Shown one piece after another: positions 46,878-55,260 of a stretch of 64,000 bases of DNA. The position numbers and the translations under genes were made by a program. Source of the DNA: Aliiroseovarius lamellibrachiae (GTDB taxonomy: Bacteria; Pseudomonadota; Alphaproteobacteria; Rhodobacterales; Rhodobacteraceae); the NCBI RefSeq assembly GCF_018599245.1, contig NZ_JAHEVJ010000001.1, positions 372,001 to 436,000 of the forward strand, in the 5' to 3' direction. Position 1 is the stretch's first letter. Every line of letters begins with the position of its first letter. The notes beneath the pieces are model-generated. The model ran no database searches. It was not told the origin of the DNA and saw nothing but the letters and a program-made list of their open reading frames with translations.

Positions 46878-47963
46878 TCAGCTGCTGGGCACAACCCGGT
46901 TCACATGGCCCATTTTTCGGCCCGGTTTGACATCTGCCTTGCCGTAAAGATGCAATGAAGCGTTCGCCTCGCGTGCGATCTCATCCACCCGGTCCATGTC
47001 GTCCCCGATCAGGTTTTCCATCACCACATCTGCAAACCGTGTCCCATCGCCCAGCGGCCAGCCAACGACCGCGCGAATGTGTTGTTCAAACTGATCGACG
47101 CTACAGCCCTGTTGGGTCCAATGGCCGGAATTATGCACGCGCGGGGCGATCTCATTTACGATCAATCCGTTGGGCGTGACAAACAGCTCCACCCCCATGA
47201 CGCCGACATAGTCCAGAGCGTTCAACACTTTTGCCGCCAGCAAAATAGCATCGGTGCGCTGGGCACCGGTCAATTTGGCGGGCACGGTGGTGGTGTCCAA
47301 AATTCCGTCTTTGTGCACGTTTTCACCGGGGTCAAAACAGGCCACCTCGCCATTTGTGCCGCGCGCGGCAATCACGCTGACCTCATGGCTAAACTGAACA
47401 AACCCCTCAAGAACAGCGGGCGCGCCTTGCATATCGGCAAAACCCGCATCCGCATCGTCTGCCGATTTCAACCGGGCTTGCCCCTTACCGTCATAGCCAA
47501 AGCGGCGGGTTTTCAGGATCGAAGGTGCGCCAATTGTCTCCACGGCGGTGGCCATGTCTGCGGCTGTTTCCACATTTGCGTAAGGGGCGATGTTTAGCCC
47601 AAGACCAGAAAGGAATTCTTTTTCAATCAGGCGGTCCTGACTGATCCGCAACGCTTCGCGACCCGGACGAATGGGGCAGATGGCCTCAAGCGCATCAAGC
47701 GCGGCTGTCGGGACGTTTTCAAATTCATATGTGATCACATCGACGGATTGGGCAAAAGCCTCAAGGGCCGCCACATCGTCATATCCCGCGGTGGTGGTGT
47801 GATCCGCCACTTGCCCTGCGGGGGGATTGGCACCGGGTTCAAAGATATGCGTCTTAAACCCCAAGCGGCTTGCGGCAACAGACAGCATACGGCCCAGTTG
47901 CCCGCCGCCCAAAATACCAATGGTGCTGCCGGTTTTTAAAGGGGATTGCTGCATATCACTCAT
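46878..47963 (-). CDS. purK: N5-carboxyaminoimidazole ribonucleotide synthase
   Basis: A 361-residue ATP-grasp enzyme. [21 protein letters not shown] opens it and [19 protein letters not shown] is the metal and substrate site. It carboxylates AIR with ATP and bicarbonate in purine synthesis. It overlaps purE by eight bases from the ATG at 47963; an ATG three codons later is an alternative. Confidence 0.95.
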   Translation of the reverse strand: MSDMQQSPLKTGSTIGILGGGQLGRMLSVAASRLGFKTHIFEPGANPPAGQVADHTTTAGYDDVAALEAFAQSVDVITYEFENVPTAALDALEAICPIRPGREALRISQDRLIEKEFLSGLGLNIAPYANVETAADMATAVETIGAPSILKTRRFGYDGKGQARLKSADDADAGFADMQGAPAVLEGFVQFSHEVSVIAARGTNGEVACFDPGENVHKDGILDTTTVPAKLTGAQRTDAILLAAKVLNALDYVGVMGVELFVTPNGLIVNEIAPRVHNSGHWTQQGCSVDQFEQHIRAVVGWPLGDGTRFADVVMENLIGDDMDRVDEIAREANASLHLYGKADVKPGRKMGHVNRVVPSS

Positions 47964-48444
47964 CTTTCGGTTCATCCGGGATTGACGCAGAGAGCGCCGC
48001 GCGCCACGCATCCAGCCGCGCGGCAAGATCCGCATCGGCAATGGCCAGAATGCCCGCGGCCATCAAGCCCGCGTTTGCGGCACCAGCCGCGCCAATGGCC
48101 ATGGTCGCCACCGGAAAACCCTTGGGCATTTGCACAATCGAATACAGGCTGTCGACCCCCGACAAAGCGCGGGTTTGCACCGGCACACCCACCACGGGCA
48201 CGCGCGTTTTCGACGCCATCATGCCGGGCAGATGCGCAGCCCCCCCAGCGCCAGCGATAATCACATGCAAGCCGCGGCTTGCGGCGGTTTTACCATAGTC
48301 CCACAGACGGTCGGGGGTTCGGTGCGCCGAGACGATCTTGGTCTCATAGGTCACGCCCAATTCGTCCAGCACATTGGCGGCTTCTTTCATCGTGGGCCAG
48401 TCCGATTGGCTGCCCATGATAATTCCAACTTTCACATCGCTCAT
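47956..48444 (-). CDS. purE: N5-carboxyaminoimidazole ribonucleotide mutase
   Basis: A 162-residue class I Pur[23 protein letters not shown] and [18 protein letters not shown], with the catalytic histidine, are diagnostic. It converts N5-CAIR to CAIR. The ATG at 48444 follows GGGGGA; an upstream start at 48480 is weaker. It is the first gene of purEK. Confidence 0.95.
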   Translation of the reverse strand: MSDVKVGIIMGSQSDWPTMKEAANVLDELGVTYETKIVSAHRTPDRLWDYGKTAASRGLHVIIAGAGGAAHLPGMMASKTRVPVVGVPVQTRALSGVDSLYSIVQMPKGFPVATMAIGAAGAANAGLMAAGILAIADADLAARLDAWRAALSASIPDEPKDE

Positions 48445-48534
48445 GTGATCCCCCAAATATGTGCCAACAAAACTTGGCATTCCTTATAGGCACCGCGCGG
48501 GCTGATGCAATCAGGCATTAGGGCAACGGGGCGC

Positions 48535-48753
48535 CTAAGCAATAATATCGGGGGTCAGCTGGTCTTCGATCCGGGTAACTTTGTCTTTCAGCGCCAGTTT
48601 TTGCTTTTTCAACCGGCGCAAACGCAGCTGATCCGCCCGCCCGCTTTCCTCAAGCGCATGGATGGCTTCGTCAAGATCGCGGTGTTCGGCTTTGAAAACC
48701 TCAAGCTCCATGCGCAGCACGTCTTCGGTTTTCATTTCATTGGCATTGCTCAT
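48535..48753 (-). CDS. YdcH/DUF465 family protein
   Basis: A 72-residue helical protein. ELEVFKAEHRDLDEAIHALEE and LRLRRLKKQKLALKDKVTRIED form the DUF465 core. I start at 48753 (MSNANEMKTED); a start six codons later is also possible. It is separate from purE and divergent from the hsp20 gene. Confidence 0.85.
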   Translation of the reverse strand: MSNANEMKTEDVLRMELEVFKAEHRDLDEAIHALEESGRADQLRLRRLKKQKLALKDKVTRIEDQLTPDIIA

Positions 48754-48924
48754 GAGCGCGAGTCGTTCCCCATTTGTCAGGGGCAACTTACACCCGTCGC
48801 CCCCGCAACGCCAAGAAAAAGCCACCCCTTGCGCGCAGCCGTCGCACACCCCATATTCGGTGAAAGGGTTGCCGCTTTTGGGACCCCAATCGCTACGTGT
48901 CGCTTATTTGCAAGGACCCGCCAC

Positions 48925-49335
48925 ATGACAAAAATGACTTTGGGCGCCCACTCGTTTCTTTTGGGTTTTGAACAACTTGAACGTATGGTGGAACAGGCCG
49001 CAAAATCAAAGGATGGCTATCCGCCGTTTAACATCGAACAGGTCAGTGATCACGCCTATCGGATCACCCTTGCGGTGGCGGGTTTTGCCGATGAAGACCT
49101 TTCTATTACTGTTGAAAATGCCAAATTGGTGGTGCGCGGCGCCCGTCCAGCGATGGATGAGGAGCGGGTGTTTTTGCACCGCGGCATCGCCGCACGGCAG
49201 TTCCAAAAAAGCTTTGTTCTCGCCGATGGGGTCGAGGTGGTTGGCGCCATAACAGCAAGCGGCTTGCTGCATATCGATCTTGAACGGGCTGAACCGGAAA
49301 CCGTGGTGCAGACGATCACGATCAACAAAGCCTGA
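48925..49335 (+). CDS. Small heat-shock protein, Hsp20 family
   Basis: A 136-residue protein with an alpha-crystallin domain. FNIEQVSDHAYRITLAVAGF, then LSITVENAKLVVRGARP and HRGIAARQFQKSFVLADGVEV match IbpA-type proteins. It holds unfolded proteins for refolding. AAGGA lies ahead of the ATG at 48925. The long upstream extension of this frame (from 48505) overlaps the DUF465 gene on the other strand and is a shadow. Confidence 0.9.
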   Translation: MTKMTLGAHSFLLGFEQLERMVEQAAKSKDGYPPFNIEQVSDHAYRITLAVAGFADEDLSITVENAKLVVRGARPAMDEERVFLHRGIAARQFQKSFVLADGVEVVGAITASGLLHIDLERAEPETVVQTITINKA

Positions 49336-49392
49336 CACATCCTGGCAGGGTATCACTGGCTATCAGCGGTAATCGCTTAAGATTGTAATGAA

Positions 49393-49420
49393 AAAGGCCG
49401 GGGTCTGTCCCCGGCCTTTT
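49393..49420. terminator. Bidirectional terminator between hsp20 and the sulfate-activation gene
   Basis: AAAGGCCGGGG and CCCCGGCCTTT form a perfect stem with a short loop and have A and T runs on each side, so it can end both convergent transcripts. Confidence 0.95.
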
Positions 49421-49448
49421 CGTGTTTCAAAGTCGCCAAAGGATCAGA

Positions 49449-51530
49449 TCACCCTTTGATCAAACCCATGCTTTCCAGTTTCAACAGCACCTGATGCGCG
49501 CAGTTGTCCACCTCGACGTTTTCGGTTTCGACCGACAATTCAGGGTTTGCAGGCACGTCATAAGGGTCGGAAATCCCCGTGAATTCCTTGATCTTGCCTT
49601 CGCGCGCGAGCTTATAAAGCCCCTTGCGGTCGCGGCGTTCACATTCCTCGATCGAGGTCGCGACATGCACCTCAACAAAGGCGCCAAAGCCTTCGATGTC
49701 TTCGCGCACAGCGCGGCGTGTGGTGGCATAAGGCGCAATCGGCGCACAGATGGCGATGCCGCCGTTTTTGGTGATCTCTGAGGCCACATAACCGATGCGG
49801 CGAATGTTCAGATCGCGGTGCTCTTTGGAAAAGCCCAGCTCTGACGACAGGTTTTTACGCACGATATCGCCGTCCAAAAGCGTCACAGGACGTCCGCCCA
49901 TTTCCATCAGTTTAACCATCAACGCGTTGGCGATGGTGGATTTGCCCGAGCCTGAAAAGCCGGTGAAGAACACGGTGAACCCCTGTTCGGCGCGTGGCGG
50001 CTTGGTCTTGCGCAGCTCTTCGACCACGGTTGGAAAGCTGAACCATTCAGGGATTTCAAGACCTTCGGACAGACGGCGACGCAGCTCGGTGCCCGAGATG
50101 TTCAGGATGGTCACGTTCTCTTTGTCTTCGATCTCATCCGCGGGCTCATATTGGGCGCGGTCCTGCACATAAACCATGTGCTTAAAGTCGACCATTTCGA
50201 TGCCCATTTCCTCTTGATGCTCGCGGAACAGATCCTGCGCATCGTAAGGTCCGTAAAAATCTTCGCCAGCCGAGTTTTTGCCGGGGCCAGCGTGGTCACG
50301 ACCCACAATAAAGTGGGTGCAACCGTGGTTGGCGCGGATCAGACCGTGCCACACCGCCTCGCGCGGGCCAGCCATGCGCATGGCAAGGTTCAACAGGCTC
50401 ATCGAGGTGGTGGCGGCGGGGTATTGATCCAGCACCGCCTCATAACAGCGCACGCGGGTAAAGTGGTCGATGTCGCCCGGTTTGGTCATGCCCACAACGG
50501 GGTGGATCAGCAGGTTGGCCTGTGCCTCACGCGCCGCGCGAAAGGTCAATTCCTGATGCGCACGGTGCAGCGGGTTGCGGGTTTGGAACGCCACAACGCG
50601 GCGCCAACCCAGCTTGCGGAAATAGGCGCGCAGTTCATTTGGCGTGTCGCGACGGGCGCGGAAATCATAATGCACGGGCTGTTGAATGCCCACAATCGGA
50701 CCACCAAGATAGATCTTACCGGCTTGATTATGAAGGTAATTTACCGCTGGATGTGCGACATCATCAGCCCCAAAGACCATCTCGGCCTCATGCGCTTTGT
50801 TTGGCTCCCACTTATCGGTCACGGTCATGGTCGCAAGGATCACGCCCTCTTGGTCACGCAGCGCGATGTCTTGACCTTCTTCAACCGAGGCCGCGAAATC
50901 CTCAGATACATCCAAGGTGATCGGCATCGGCCAAAGGGTGCCATCGGCCAGACGCATATTGTCGACGACGCCGTTGTAATCCTCTTCGCCCAAAAAGCCC
51001 TTCAGCGGGTTGAACCCACCGTTCATCAACAGCTCCAGATCACAAATCTGACGCGGGGACAGGTCGTGGCTGGTCAGGTCTGCGGCGTCCAGTTTCAGCT
51101 TCTGCGCGCTTTCATACGAGACATAAAGCTCGGGGATCGGTGCAAGATTGTTTTGCATGGGATGGGTCCTGTGTTTGAGGGGGGACAAGCCGCTGGAAGA
51201 GCCGGTCAGCTCTGCGTGCAGCGCGTCATATTCTGCAAATTTGCGGGTTAAAAATTGATCTCTGAGGCGAAGTTGCTCGCCGGCACCTTGTGCGGTGATC
51301 GCATAGGCAAAGCGTTGGCGTTTGTCTGGTCCCGCGCGGTCGCTGATCTGGATCAGCCCATCCGCAACGGCGCGTTTTAAAAGCCCGTTGAGGCGCCCCA
51401 GTGAAATGCCAATCGCCTCTGCCGTGGCGCGCTGCGACGCATCGGGGGCCACGTCAAGCTGACGCAACAGACGAAAGAGCAGGTCTTCGTCGGCAGAATT
51501 GGGTTTGGTCACAGGCGGGTGCGCGGGCAT
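49449..51530 (-). CDS. Winged-helix / ATP sulfurylase / APS kinase fusion
   Basis: A 693-residue open frame. Residues 1-110 look like a MarR-type winged helix: ASQRATAEAIGISLGRLNGL, then LKRAVADGLIQISD and a helix FLTRKFAEYDALHAELT, as in EPS-associated MarR regulators. From Met125 (MQNNLAPIPELYVSYES) it is the common bifunctional enzyme: ATP sulfurylase with QTRNPLHRAHQEL and GRDHAGPG, then APS kinase with P-loop FTGFSGSGKSTIAN. It activates sulfate to PAPS. An AGGA lies eight bases before the codon of Met125, so a 569-residue enzyme could also be made alone. No stop separates the parts. Confidence 0.88.
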   Translation of the reverse strand: MPAHPPVTKPNSADEDLLFRLLRQLDVAPDASQRATAEAIGISLGRLNGLLKRAVADGLIQISDRAGPDKRQRFAYAITAQGAGEQLRLRDQFLTRKFAEYDALHAELTGSSSGLSPLKHRTHPMQNNLAPIPELYVSYESAQKLKLDAADLTSHDLSPRQICDLELLMNGGFNPLKGFLGEEDYNGVVDNMRLADGTLWPMPITLDVSEDFAASVEEGQDIALRDQEGVILATMTVTDKWEPNKAHEAEMVFGADDVAHPAVNYLHNQAGKIYLGGPIVGIQQPVHYDFRARRDTPNELRAYFRKLGWRRVVAFQTRNPLHRAHQELTFRAAREAQANLLIHPVVGMTKPGDIDHFTRVRCYEAVLDQYPAATTSMSLLNLAMRMAGPREAVWHGLIRANHGCTHFIVGRDHAGPGKNSAGEDFYGPYDAQDLFREHQEEMGIEMVDFKHMVYVQDRAQYEPADEIEDKENVTILNISGTELRRRLSEGLEIPEWFSFPTVVEELRKTKPPRAEQGFTVFFTGFSGSGKSTIANALMVKLMEMGGRPVTLLDGDIVRKNLSSELGFSKEHRDLNIRRIGYVASEITKNGGIAICAPIAPYATTRRAVREDIEGFGAFVEVHVATSIEECERRDRKGLYKLAREGKIKEFTGISDPYDVPANPELSVETENVEVDNCAHQVLLKLESMGLIKG

Positions 51531-51549
51531 TGGATACGACTCAAAGTAT

Positions 51550-51563
51550 GTTCACGCGTGAAC
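51550..51563. promoter_or_regulatory. Perfect palindrome upstream of the fusion gene
   Basis: GTTCACGCGTGAAC is fully self-complementary and ends 20 bp before the fusion-gene ATG. Its position suggests an operator for the gene's own winged-helix domain; this is inference. Confidence 0.7.
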
Positions 51564-51616
51564 GCATCACACAGAATGACGGCGCAGCAAAGGAATAAAT
51601 AGGGAGAATTTGTGAA

Positions 51617-51853
51617 ATGCGGCGCAAAGGCCACGGTTTTGGGGGATCGTGGAACAGCGTTTTGGAATTGGGGCTTTGGGTGGAACAAGAACTTTGTCCC
51701 GCTTATCTAACCGGCGAAGGGGGGCTTAACGACCCTTGGGGGCGGGCGTATCTGTATTCTGAACCGACAGGCAATGCCCAACCCGCTCTTTCCAGCCTTG
51801 GAAAAGATGGGGTGGAAGGTGGAACCGGCGAAGACAAGGATTTGTCGCTTTAG
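51617..51853 (+). pseudogene. Fragment of a GspG-type pseudopilin
   Basis: A 78-codon frame whose last 50 residues (YLTGEGGLNDPWGRAYLY, then LSSLGKDGVEGGTGEDKDL) match the C-terminal domain of type II secretion pseudopilin GspG (L-DPWG--Y-Y ... SLG-DG--GG-G). The N-terminal prepilin helix with its cleavage motif is absent. It has AGGGAG before the ATG, so a short product could still be made. I read it as a remnant. Confidence 0.7.
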
Positions 51854-52087
51854 CGAAGGTCACCTGCCGCGCCCAGCTCTCGGCAGGCACCACCTCCATG
51901 AGGCTACCCGCCGTTACTATCAAGTGATCAACACGATCATTGCCCACGAAGAAAACCTTGAACTTTCAACCGTCGCGAAGGTTCACCGTCTATTCAGGTT
52001 TGTTCGTTTACCGGAGCAGATTTGTCGGAATTCAACTCATTTCGACAGCCTGCTTATCTACTACATGGGCCGCCCTATTTTTTTAGA

Positions 52088-52414
52088 TCAACTGTACAAT
52101 CGCCTATCCAGCTCTTTAAGACGCAATTCGGGAACGCTCAACTTTCTAACATAACGTCGTCGTAACCATGGAAAACGGCGGGCAAAATAACCTGTTGCAC
52201 AGGCAACATAGTAGGCGTCACGACTTAGCTCTGATGGAATAAATCTACGTGGTACCTTGTTTTCTGTTGGTTCAAACCTCTGAAGAACCTCATAAAACTC
52301 TTCAAAGTCGTCACCCGCCAACCCAAGATCATGTACAACTCTCAAATTCCATAAATCCCTCGTCGGATCATCAACTATTAAAGGACCCATTTGGCCAATT
52401 GCCGCCTCGTACAT
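52088..52414 (-). CDS. Unknown protein downstream of the Rhs tip, candidate immunity protein
   Basis: A 108-residue protein starting MYEAAIGQMGPLIVDD, with RDLWNLRVVHDLGLAGDDFEEFYEVL region acidic and a basic C-terminus (RFPWLRRRYVRKLSVPELRLKELDRRL). I recognise no family. AGGAG lies upstream of the ATG at 52414; a TTG at 52453 would overlap the Rhs end by 25 bases. Genes directly after an Rhs toxin tip on the same strand are usually immunity proteins, so this is a positional inference. Confidence 0.6.
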   Translation of the reverse strand: MYEAAIGQMGPLIVDDPTRDLWNLRVVHDLGLAGDDFEEFYEVLQRFEPTENKVPRRFIPSELSRDAYYVACATGYFARRFPWLRRRYVRKLSVPELRLKELDRRLYS

Positions 52415-52428
52415 TTCTCGCCTATCTC

Positions 52429-53084
52429 CTAAAAACACTTTCGCATCCTCCAAAGATCGTTCGCAACGAATACTACCCCAACATAAGGTAGTTTTCTTGC
52501 AACCTTTCGTCCAGCATAACGGGTCGTTTTCCCACCATATTTACTCCAAACGCTCGTCCGATGTCCAGAGCGTCCACCTCCAGCGACACCGCCAGTCTTC
52601 CCGCCAACGAATGCCCCGGTCGCACCTGATATAGCTCCGAGAGCAGTATATTTATTGGATGGAAGGAAACCTGGTTCCGCGCAGCTACAGGTTTCCTCTA
52701 GTTTTTGAATCGCGTAGTCTAATGCAAAACCAATCAGTATGCCAACAACAACAGGAACAAACTCTCCCGTTGGGTCTGTGTACCGCCCCGGATTTTGCAG
52801 GGCATAGCCATACACACTCGCCCCATCGACCAACCCCAGCGGATCCGCCTGCAGATACCGCCCAGTGGTTGGGTCGTAGTCCCGCATCCAGTTCTGGTGC
52901 AGGCCACTCTCGGACTGGAACCATTGGCCCGCTGCCCGACAGCGTATCTGCAAGATGCGCGAGAAGGGGGGAAGCGCAGGTTGCTGGCGGCTCCGGTGCT
53001 GGTATGCACACCGCCAAAGGGCAGGTAAGACGCCTCCCACACTTTCAACTTATTCACATCGGTCGCAACGACCGGGCGGCCGAA
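52429..53084 (-). pseudogene. Rhs core fragment with C-terminal tip, frameshifted
   Basis: The minus strand first reads RPVVATDVNKLKVWEASYLP then FGGVHTSTGAASNLRFP (53081-52967), typical late Rhs core. About 38 bases (52929-52967) then interrupt it, and the core resumes in another frame as GQWFQSESGLHQNWMRDYDP, TTGRYLQADPLGLVDGASVY and GYALQNPGRYTDPTGEF. After DPTG comes a unique tip of about 110 residues with a glycine-rich segment (ATGAFVGGKTGGVAGGG) and a basic stretch (RYAGRKVARKLP). The rest of the large Rhs gene is missing. The core cannot be translated in one piece. Confidence 0.85.
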
Positions 53085-53086
53085 GC

Positions 53087-53111
53087 GAGAGGCCTTTTAG
53101 AAAGGCCCCTC
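53087..53111 (-). terminator. Hairpin after trxB
   Basis: On the minus strand GAGGGGCCTTT pairs with AAAAGGCCTCTC; it starts six bases past the trxB stop. The expected T-run is missing because Rhs sequence begins right after the stem. Confidence 0.75.
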
Positions 53112-53116
53112 AACGA

Positions 53117-54058
53117 TCACTCTTGTTCCGCGATGAAATGTTCCGCTTCAAGCGCGGCCATACAGCCCATGCCCGCCGATGTGACGGCCTGACGGTATTT
53201 GTGGTCGGTCAGATCGCCCGCAGCAAACACGCCGGGGATGGAGGTCGCGGTGCTGTCCGGTTTGGTCACCACATAGCCGCCCATATGGGTTTCTAATGTG
53301 TCTTTCACCAGCTCATTGGCCGGCGCGTGGCCGATGGCGATGAACACGCCTTTGGCCGGGATTTCGGTGATCTCGCCGGTTTTCACATGTTTGGCGCGCA
53401 CGCCGGTCACACCCAGCGGGTTTTCATCGCCCACAACCTCTTCCAACTGATGATCCCACAGGGGCACAATCTTTTCGTTTTTCATCAGGCGGTTGATCAG
53501 AATTCTCTCCGCGCGCAGCTCATCACGACGATGAATGAGCGTGACCTTGGAGGCGAAGTTGGTCAGAAACAGCGCTTCCTCAACAGCCGTATTGCCGCCG
53601 CCCACAACCACAATTTCCTGGCCGCGATAAAAGAACCCGTCGCAGGTCGCACAGGCGGAAACGCCAAAGCCTTTGAATTTCTCTTCGCTCTCAAGCCCCA
53701 ACCATTTGGCGCGCGCGCCCGTGGCAAGAATGACCGCATCGGCGGTATAGGTCGTGCCGCTGTCGCCCTTGGCGGTAAAGGGCCGTTTGGACACATCCAG
53801 ATCAAGGATAATGTCACCGATGATCTCGGTGCCCATCGCTTTTGCGTGTTCTTCCATCTTGATCATCAGATCGGGGCCTTGCACCTCGGTATAGCCGGGG
53901 TAATTCTCAACCTCGGTGGTGGTGGTCAGTTGGCCGCCGGGTTCCATGCCTTGCACCAAAATGGGTTCCAGCATGGCGCGGCTTGCATAAACACCAGCGG
54001 TATAGCCAGCAGGGCCGGAGCCGATGATCAGAACTTTGGTGTGACGGGTCTCGGACAT
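53117..54058 (-). CDS. trxB: Thioredoxin reductase
   Basis: A 313-residue flavoprotein. The FAD motif is [20 protein letters not shown], the redox cysteines are in [13 protein letters not shown], and the NADPH motif is [16 protein letters not shown]. It reduces thioredoxin with NADPH. The gene is divergent from an Lrp regulator; TTGCGCAA boxes lie in the spacer. Confidence 0.95.
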   Translation of the reverse strand: MSETRHTKVLIIGSGPAGYTAGVYASRAMLEPILVQGMEPGGQLTTTTEVENYPGYTEVQGPDLMIKMEEHAKAMGTEIIGDIILDLDVSKRPFTAKGDSGTTYTADAVILATGARAKWLGLESEEKFKGFGVSACATCDGFFYRGQEIVVVGGGNTAVEEALFLTNFASKVTLIHRRDELRAERILINRLMKNEKIVPLWDHQLEEVVGDENPLGVTGVRAKHVKTGEITEIPAKGVFIAIGHAPANELVKDTLETHMGGYVVTKPDSTATSIPGVFAAGDLTDHKYRQAVTSAGMGCMAALEAEHFIAEQE

Positions 54059-54211
54059 ATGGGCAATCCTGCTTTGAAATTACGATCCCCACGGATATAG
54101 GGGGCTGTGCGCCGTCAGAAAAGCCCCAGTTGGCCCGGCGCGACATCTGATGCCAAATTTGTGACGACAACCCCGAGGCGCGTAATAAAGTTACGTTTTC
54201 GCGAAAGATTG

Positions 54212-54266
54212 TTGCGCAAGAAAACAATGACAGATAATGTTTGCGCAATCTCATGATATTGCGCCA
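54212..54266. promoter_or_regulatory. TTGCGCAA boxes between trxB and lrp
   Basis: Two perfect TTGCGCAA palindromes (54212-54219 and 54241-54248) and a third imperfect copy TTGCGCCA (54259-54266) lie just upstream of the Lrp-type gene, spaced 29 and 18 bp. Repeated palindromes of this kind suit an Lrp/AsnC regulator acting on itself and perhaps on trxB. Confidence 0.6.
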
Positions 54267-54278
54267 GAAGGATCCCGT

Positions 54279-54779
54279 ATGGCTGGACATAAACTAGACC
54301 CGATCGACCGTATGATTCTTGCCGAATTGCAGGCCGATGGGCGTATGACCAATGTGGAACTGGCCAAACGGGTCGGCATTTCCGCCCCTCCTTGCCTGCG
54401 CCGCGTGCGCACCTTGGAAGAACAGGGGTTCATCAGGGGCTATCACGCCGATGTGGACGCCCGCGCGCTGGGCTTTGAGGTGCAGGTGTTTGCGATGGTC
54501 GGGCTGGTGTCTCAGGCCGAAGCAGATCTGACCGCGTTTGAGGAAAAATGCCGCGAATGGTCGCTGGTGCGCGAGTGTCATATGCTCAATGGCGAGGTGG
54601 ATTTCGTGCTGAAATGCGTCGCCCCCGATCTGTCGACCTTCCAGACGTTCCTGACCGAAGATCTGCTGACCACGCCCAATGTGGGGTCGGTGAAAACATC
54701 GCTGGTCATTCGTGGGGCGAAAGACGATCCCGGCGTGCCGTTTGATGTGCTTGAGGCGCGGATGGCGGAAACGCCGTAA
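54279..54779 (+). CDS. Lrp/AsnC-family regulator
   Basis: A 166-residue protein. The helix-turn-helix is LDPIDRMILAELQADGRMTN then VELAKRVGISAPPCLRRVRT, and the RAM effector domain follows (VFAMVGLVSQAEADLTAFEE, then MLNGEVDFVLKC). The effector is unknown. AAGGA lies before the ATG at 54279. Its placement next to trxB is common in Rhodobacteraceae, as far as I recall. Confidence 0.92.
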   Translation: MAGHKLDPIDRMILAELQADGRMTNVELAKRVGISAPPCLRRVRTLEEQGFIRGYHADVDARALGFEVQVFAMVGLVSQAEADLTAFEEKCREWSLVRECHMLNGEVDFVLKCVAPDLSTFQTFLTEDLLTTPNVGSVKTSLVIRGAKDDPGVPFDVLEARMAETP

Positions 54780-54810
54780 ACCAGCCGACACAATCGGAAA
54801 TCAAAACAAA

Positions 54811-54835
54811 AGCCGCCCTGTTAAGGCGGCTTTTT
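54811..54835 (+). terminator. Terminator after the Lrp gene
   Basis: AGCCGCC/GGCGGCT with a seven-base loop and a TTTTT tail, 32 bp past the stop. Confidence 0.93.
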
Positions 54836-54870
54836 GCGTTCTGGGTGGGAGGACCCAAAGTGCTGCTGCG

Positions 54871-54984
54871 TTACGCCGCGCGCTTTTCTTCAACCTTTTT
54901 ACGACGGTTGGTGCGCGTATAGGGCAGGGCCGATGTGTCGGTGTCTGCCTCAATAATCCATTTCATCCAGCGACGTTTTTTCAT
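54871..54984 (-). CDS. 37-residue basic protein
   Basis: A short frame reading MKKRRWMKWIIEADTDTSAL then PYTRTNRRKKVEEKRAA. It is highly charged, with clusters of Arg/Lys at both ends and an acidic patch. GAGG lies about ten bases before the ATG. I believe similar tiny proteins recur in Rhodobacteraceae, but I cannot name the family or function. Codon use is normal for the window. The 276 bases between it and pgeF hold its promoter and no other gene I can see. Confidence 0.72.
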   Translation of the reverse strand: MKKRRWMKWIIEADTDTSALPYTRTNRRKKVEEKRAA

Positions 54985-55260
54985 GCTCTTAGCCTCAATC
55001 TCTGGCCCATCTGGCGTGGGCGTTTGCCTCTTGTTGACTAAGGTTTAGCGGTGGAATGGGGCGAGTGTTTGACACCTGTTGGGCAATTCTGGACGTTTGG
55101 TGGTTTTCAGGCCGTTGCTCAGCAAAAGATATGAAAACAAGCGGGTTTGTAGGGTTCTGTCACGCAATCCGCCATGAAAGACGGTATTGTTTCCAGCAAA
55201 TAAGGCGCAAAAAGGGCAATCTATGCCCCCGTTCAGCCCCGTTTGGCGCAGTTTTTGGAT

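Larger units (their letters stand above)
51564..53086. other. Low-GC islet with decayed genes
   Basis: The 1.5 kb between the sulfate-activation gene and trxB is visibly poorer in GC (particularly 51950-52560) than the flanks. It contains a pseudopilin-like fragment, an unknown ORF and a frameshifted Rhs C-terminal end. There is no transposase or clear direct repeat at its borders. Stretch 51854-52087 holds no gene that I can support. Confidence 0.7.

Noticed and set aside
48505-48924. A 140-codon N-terminal extension of the Hsp20 protein
   Set aside because: It overlaps the DUF465 gene on the other strand and the alpha-crystallin protein has a normal start at 48925.
51774-52154. A 126-codon plus-strand frame in the low-GC islet
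   Set aside because: No domain, no ribosome site, and it overlaps the pseudopilin fragment and the end of the minus-strand ORF.
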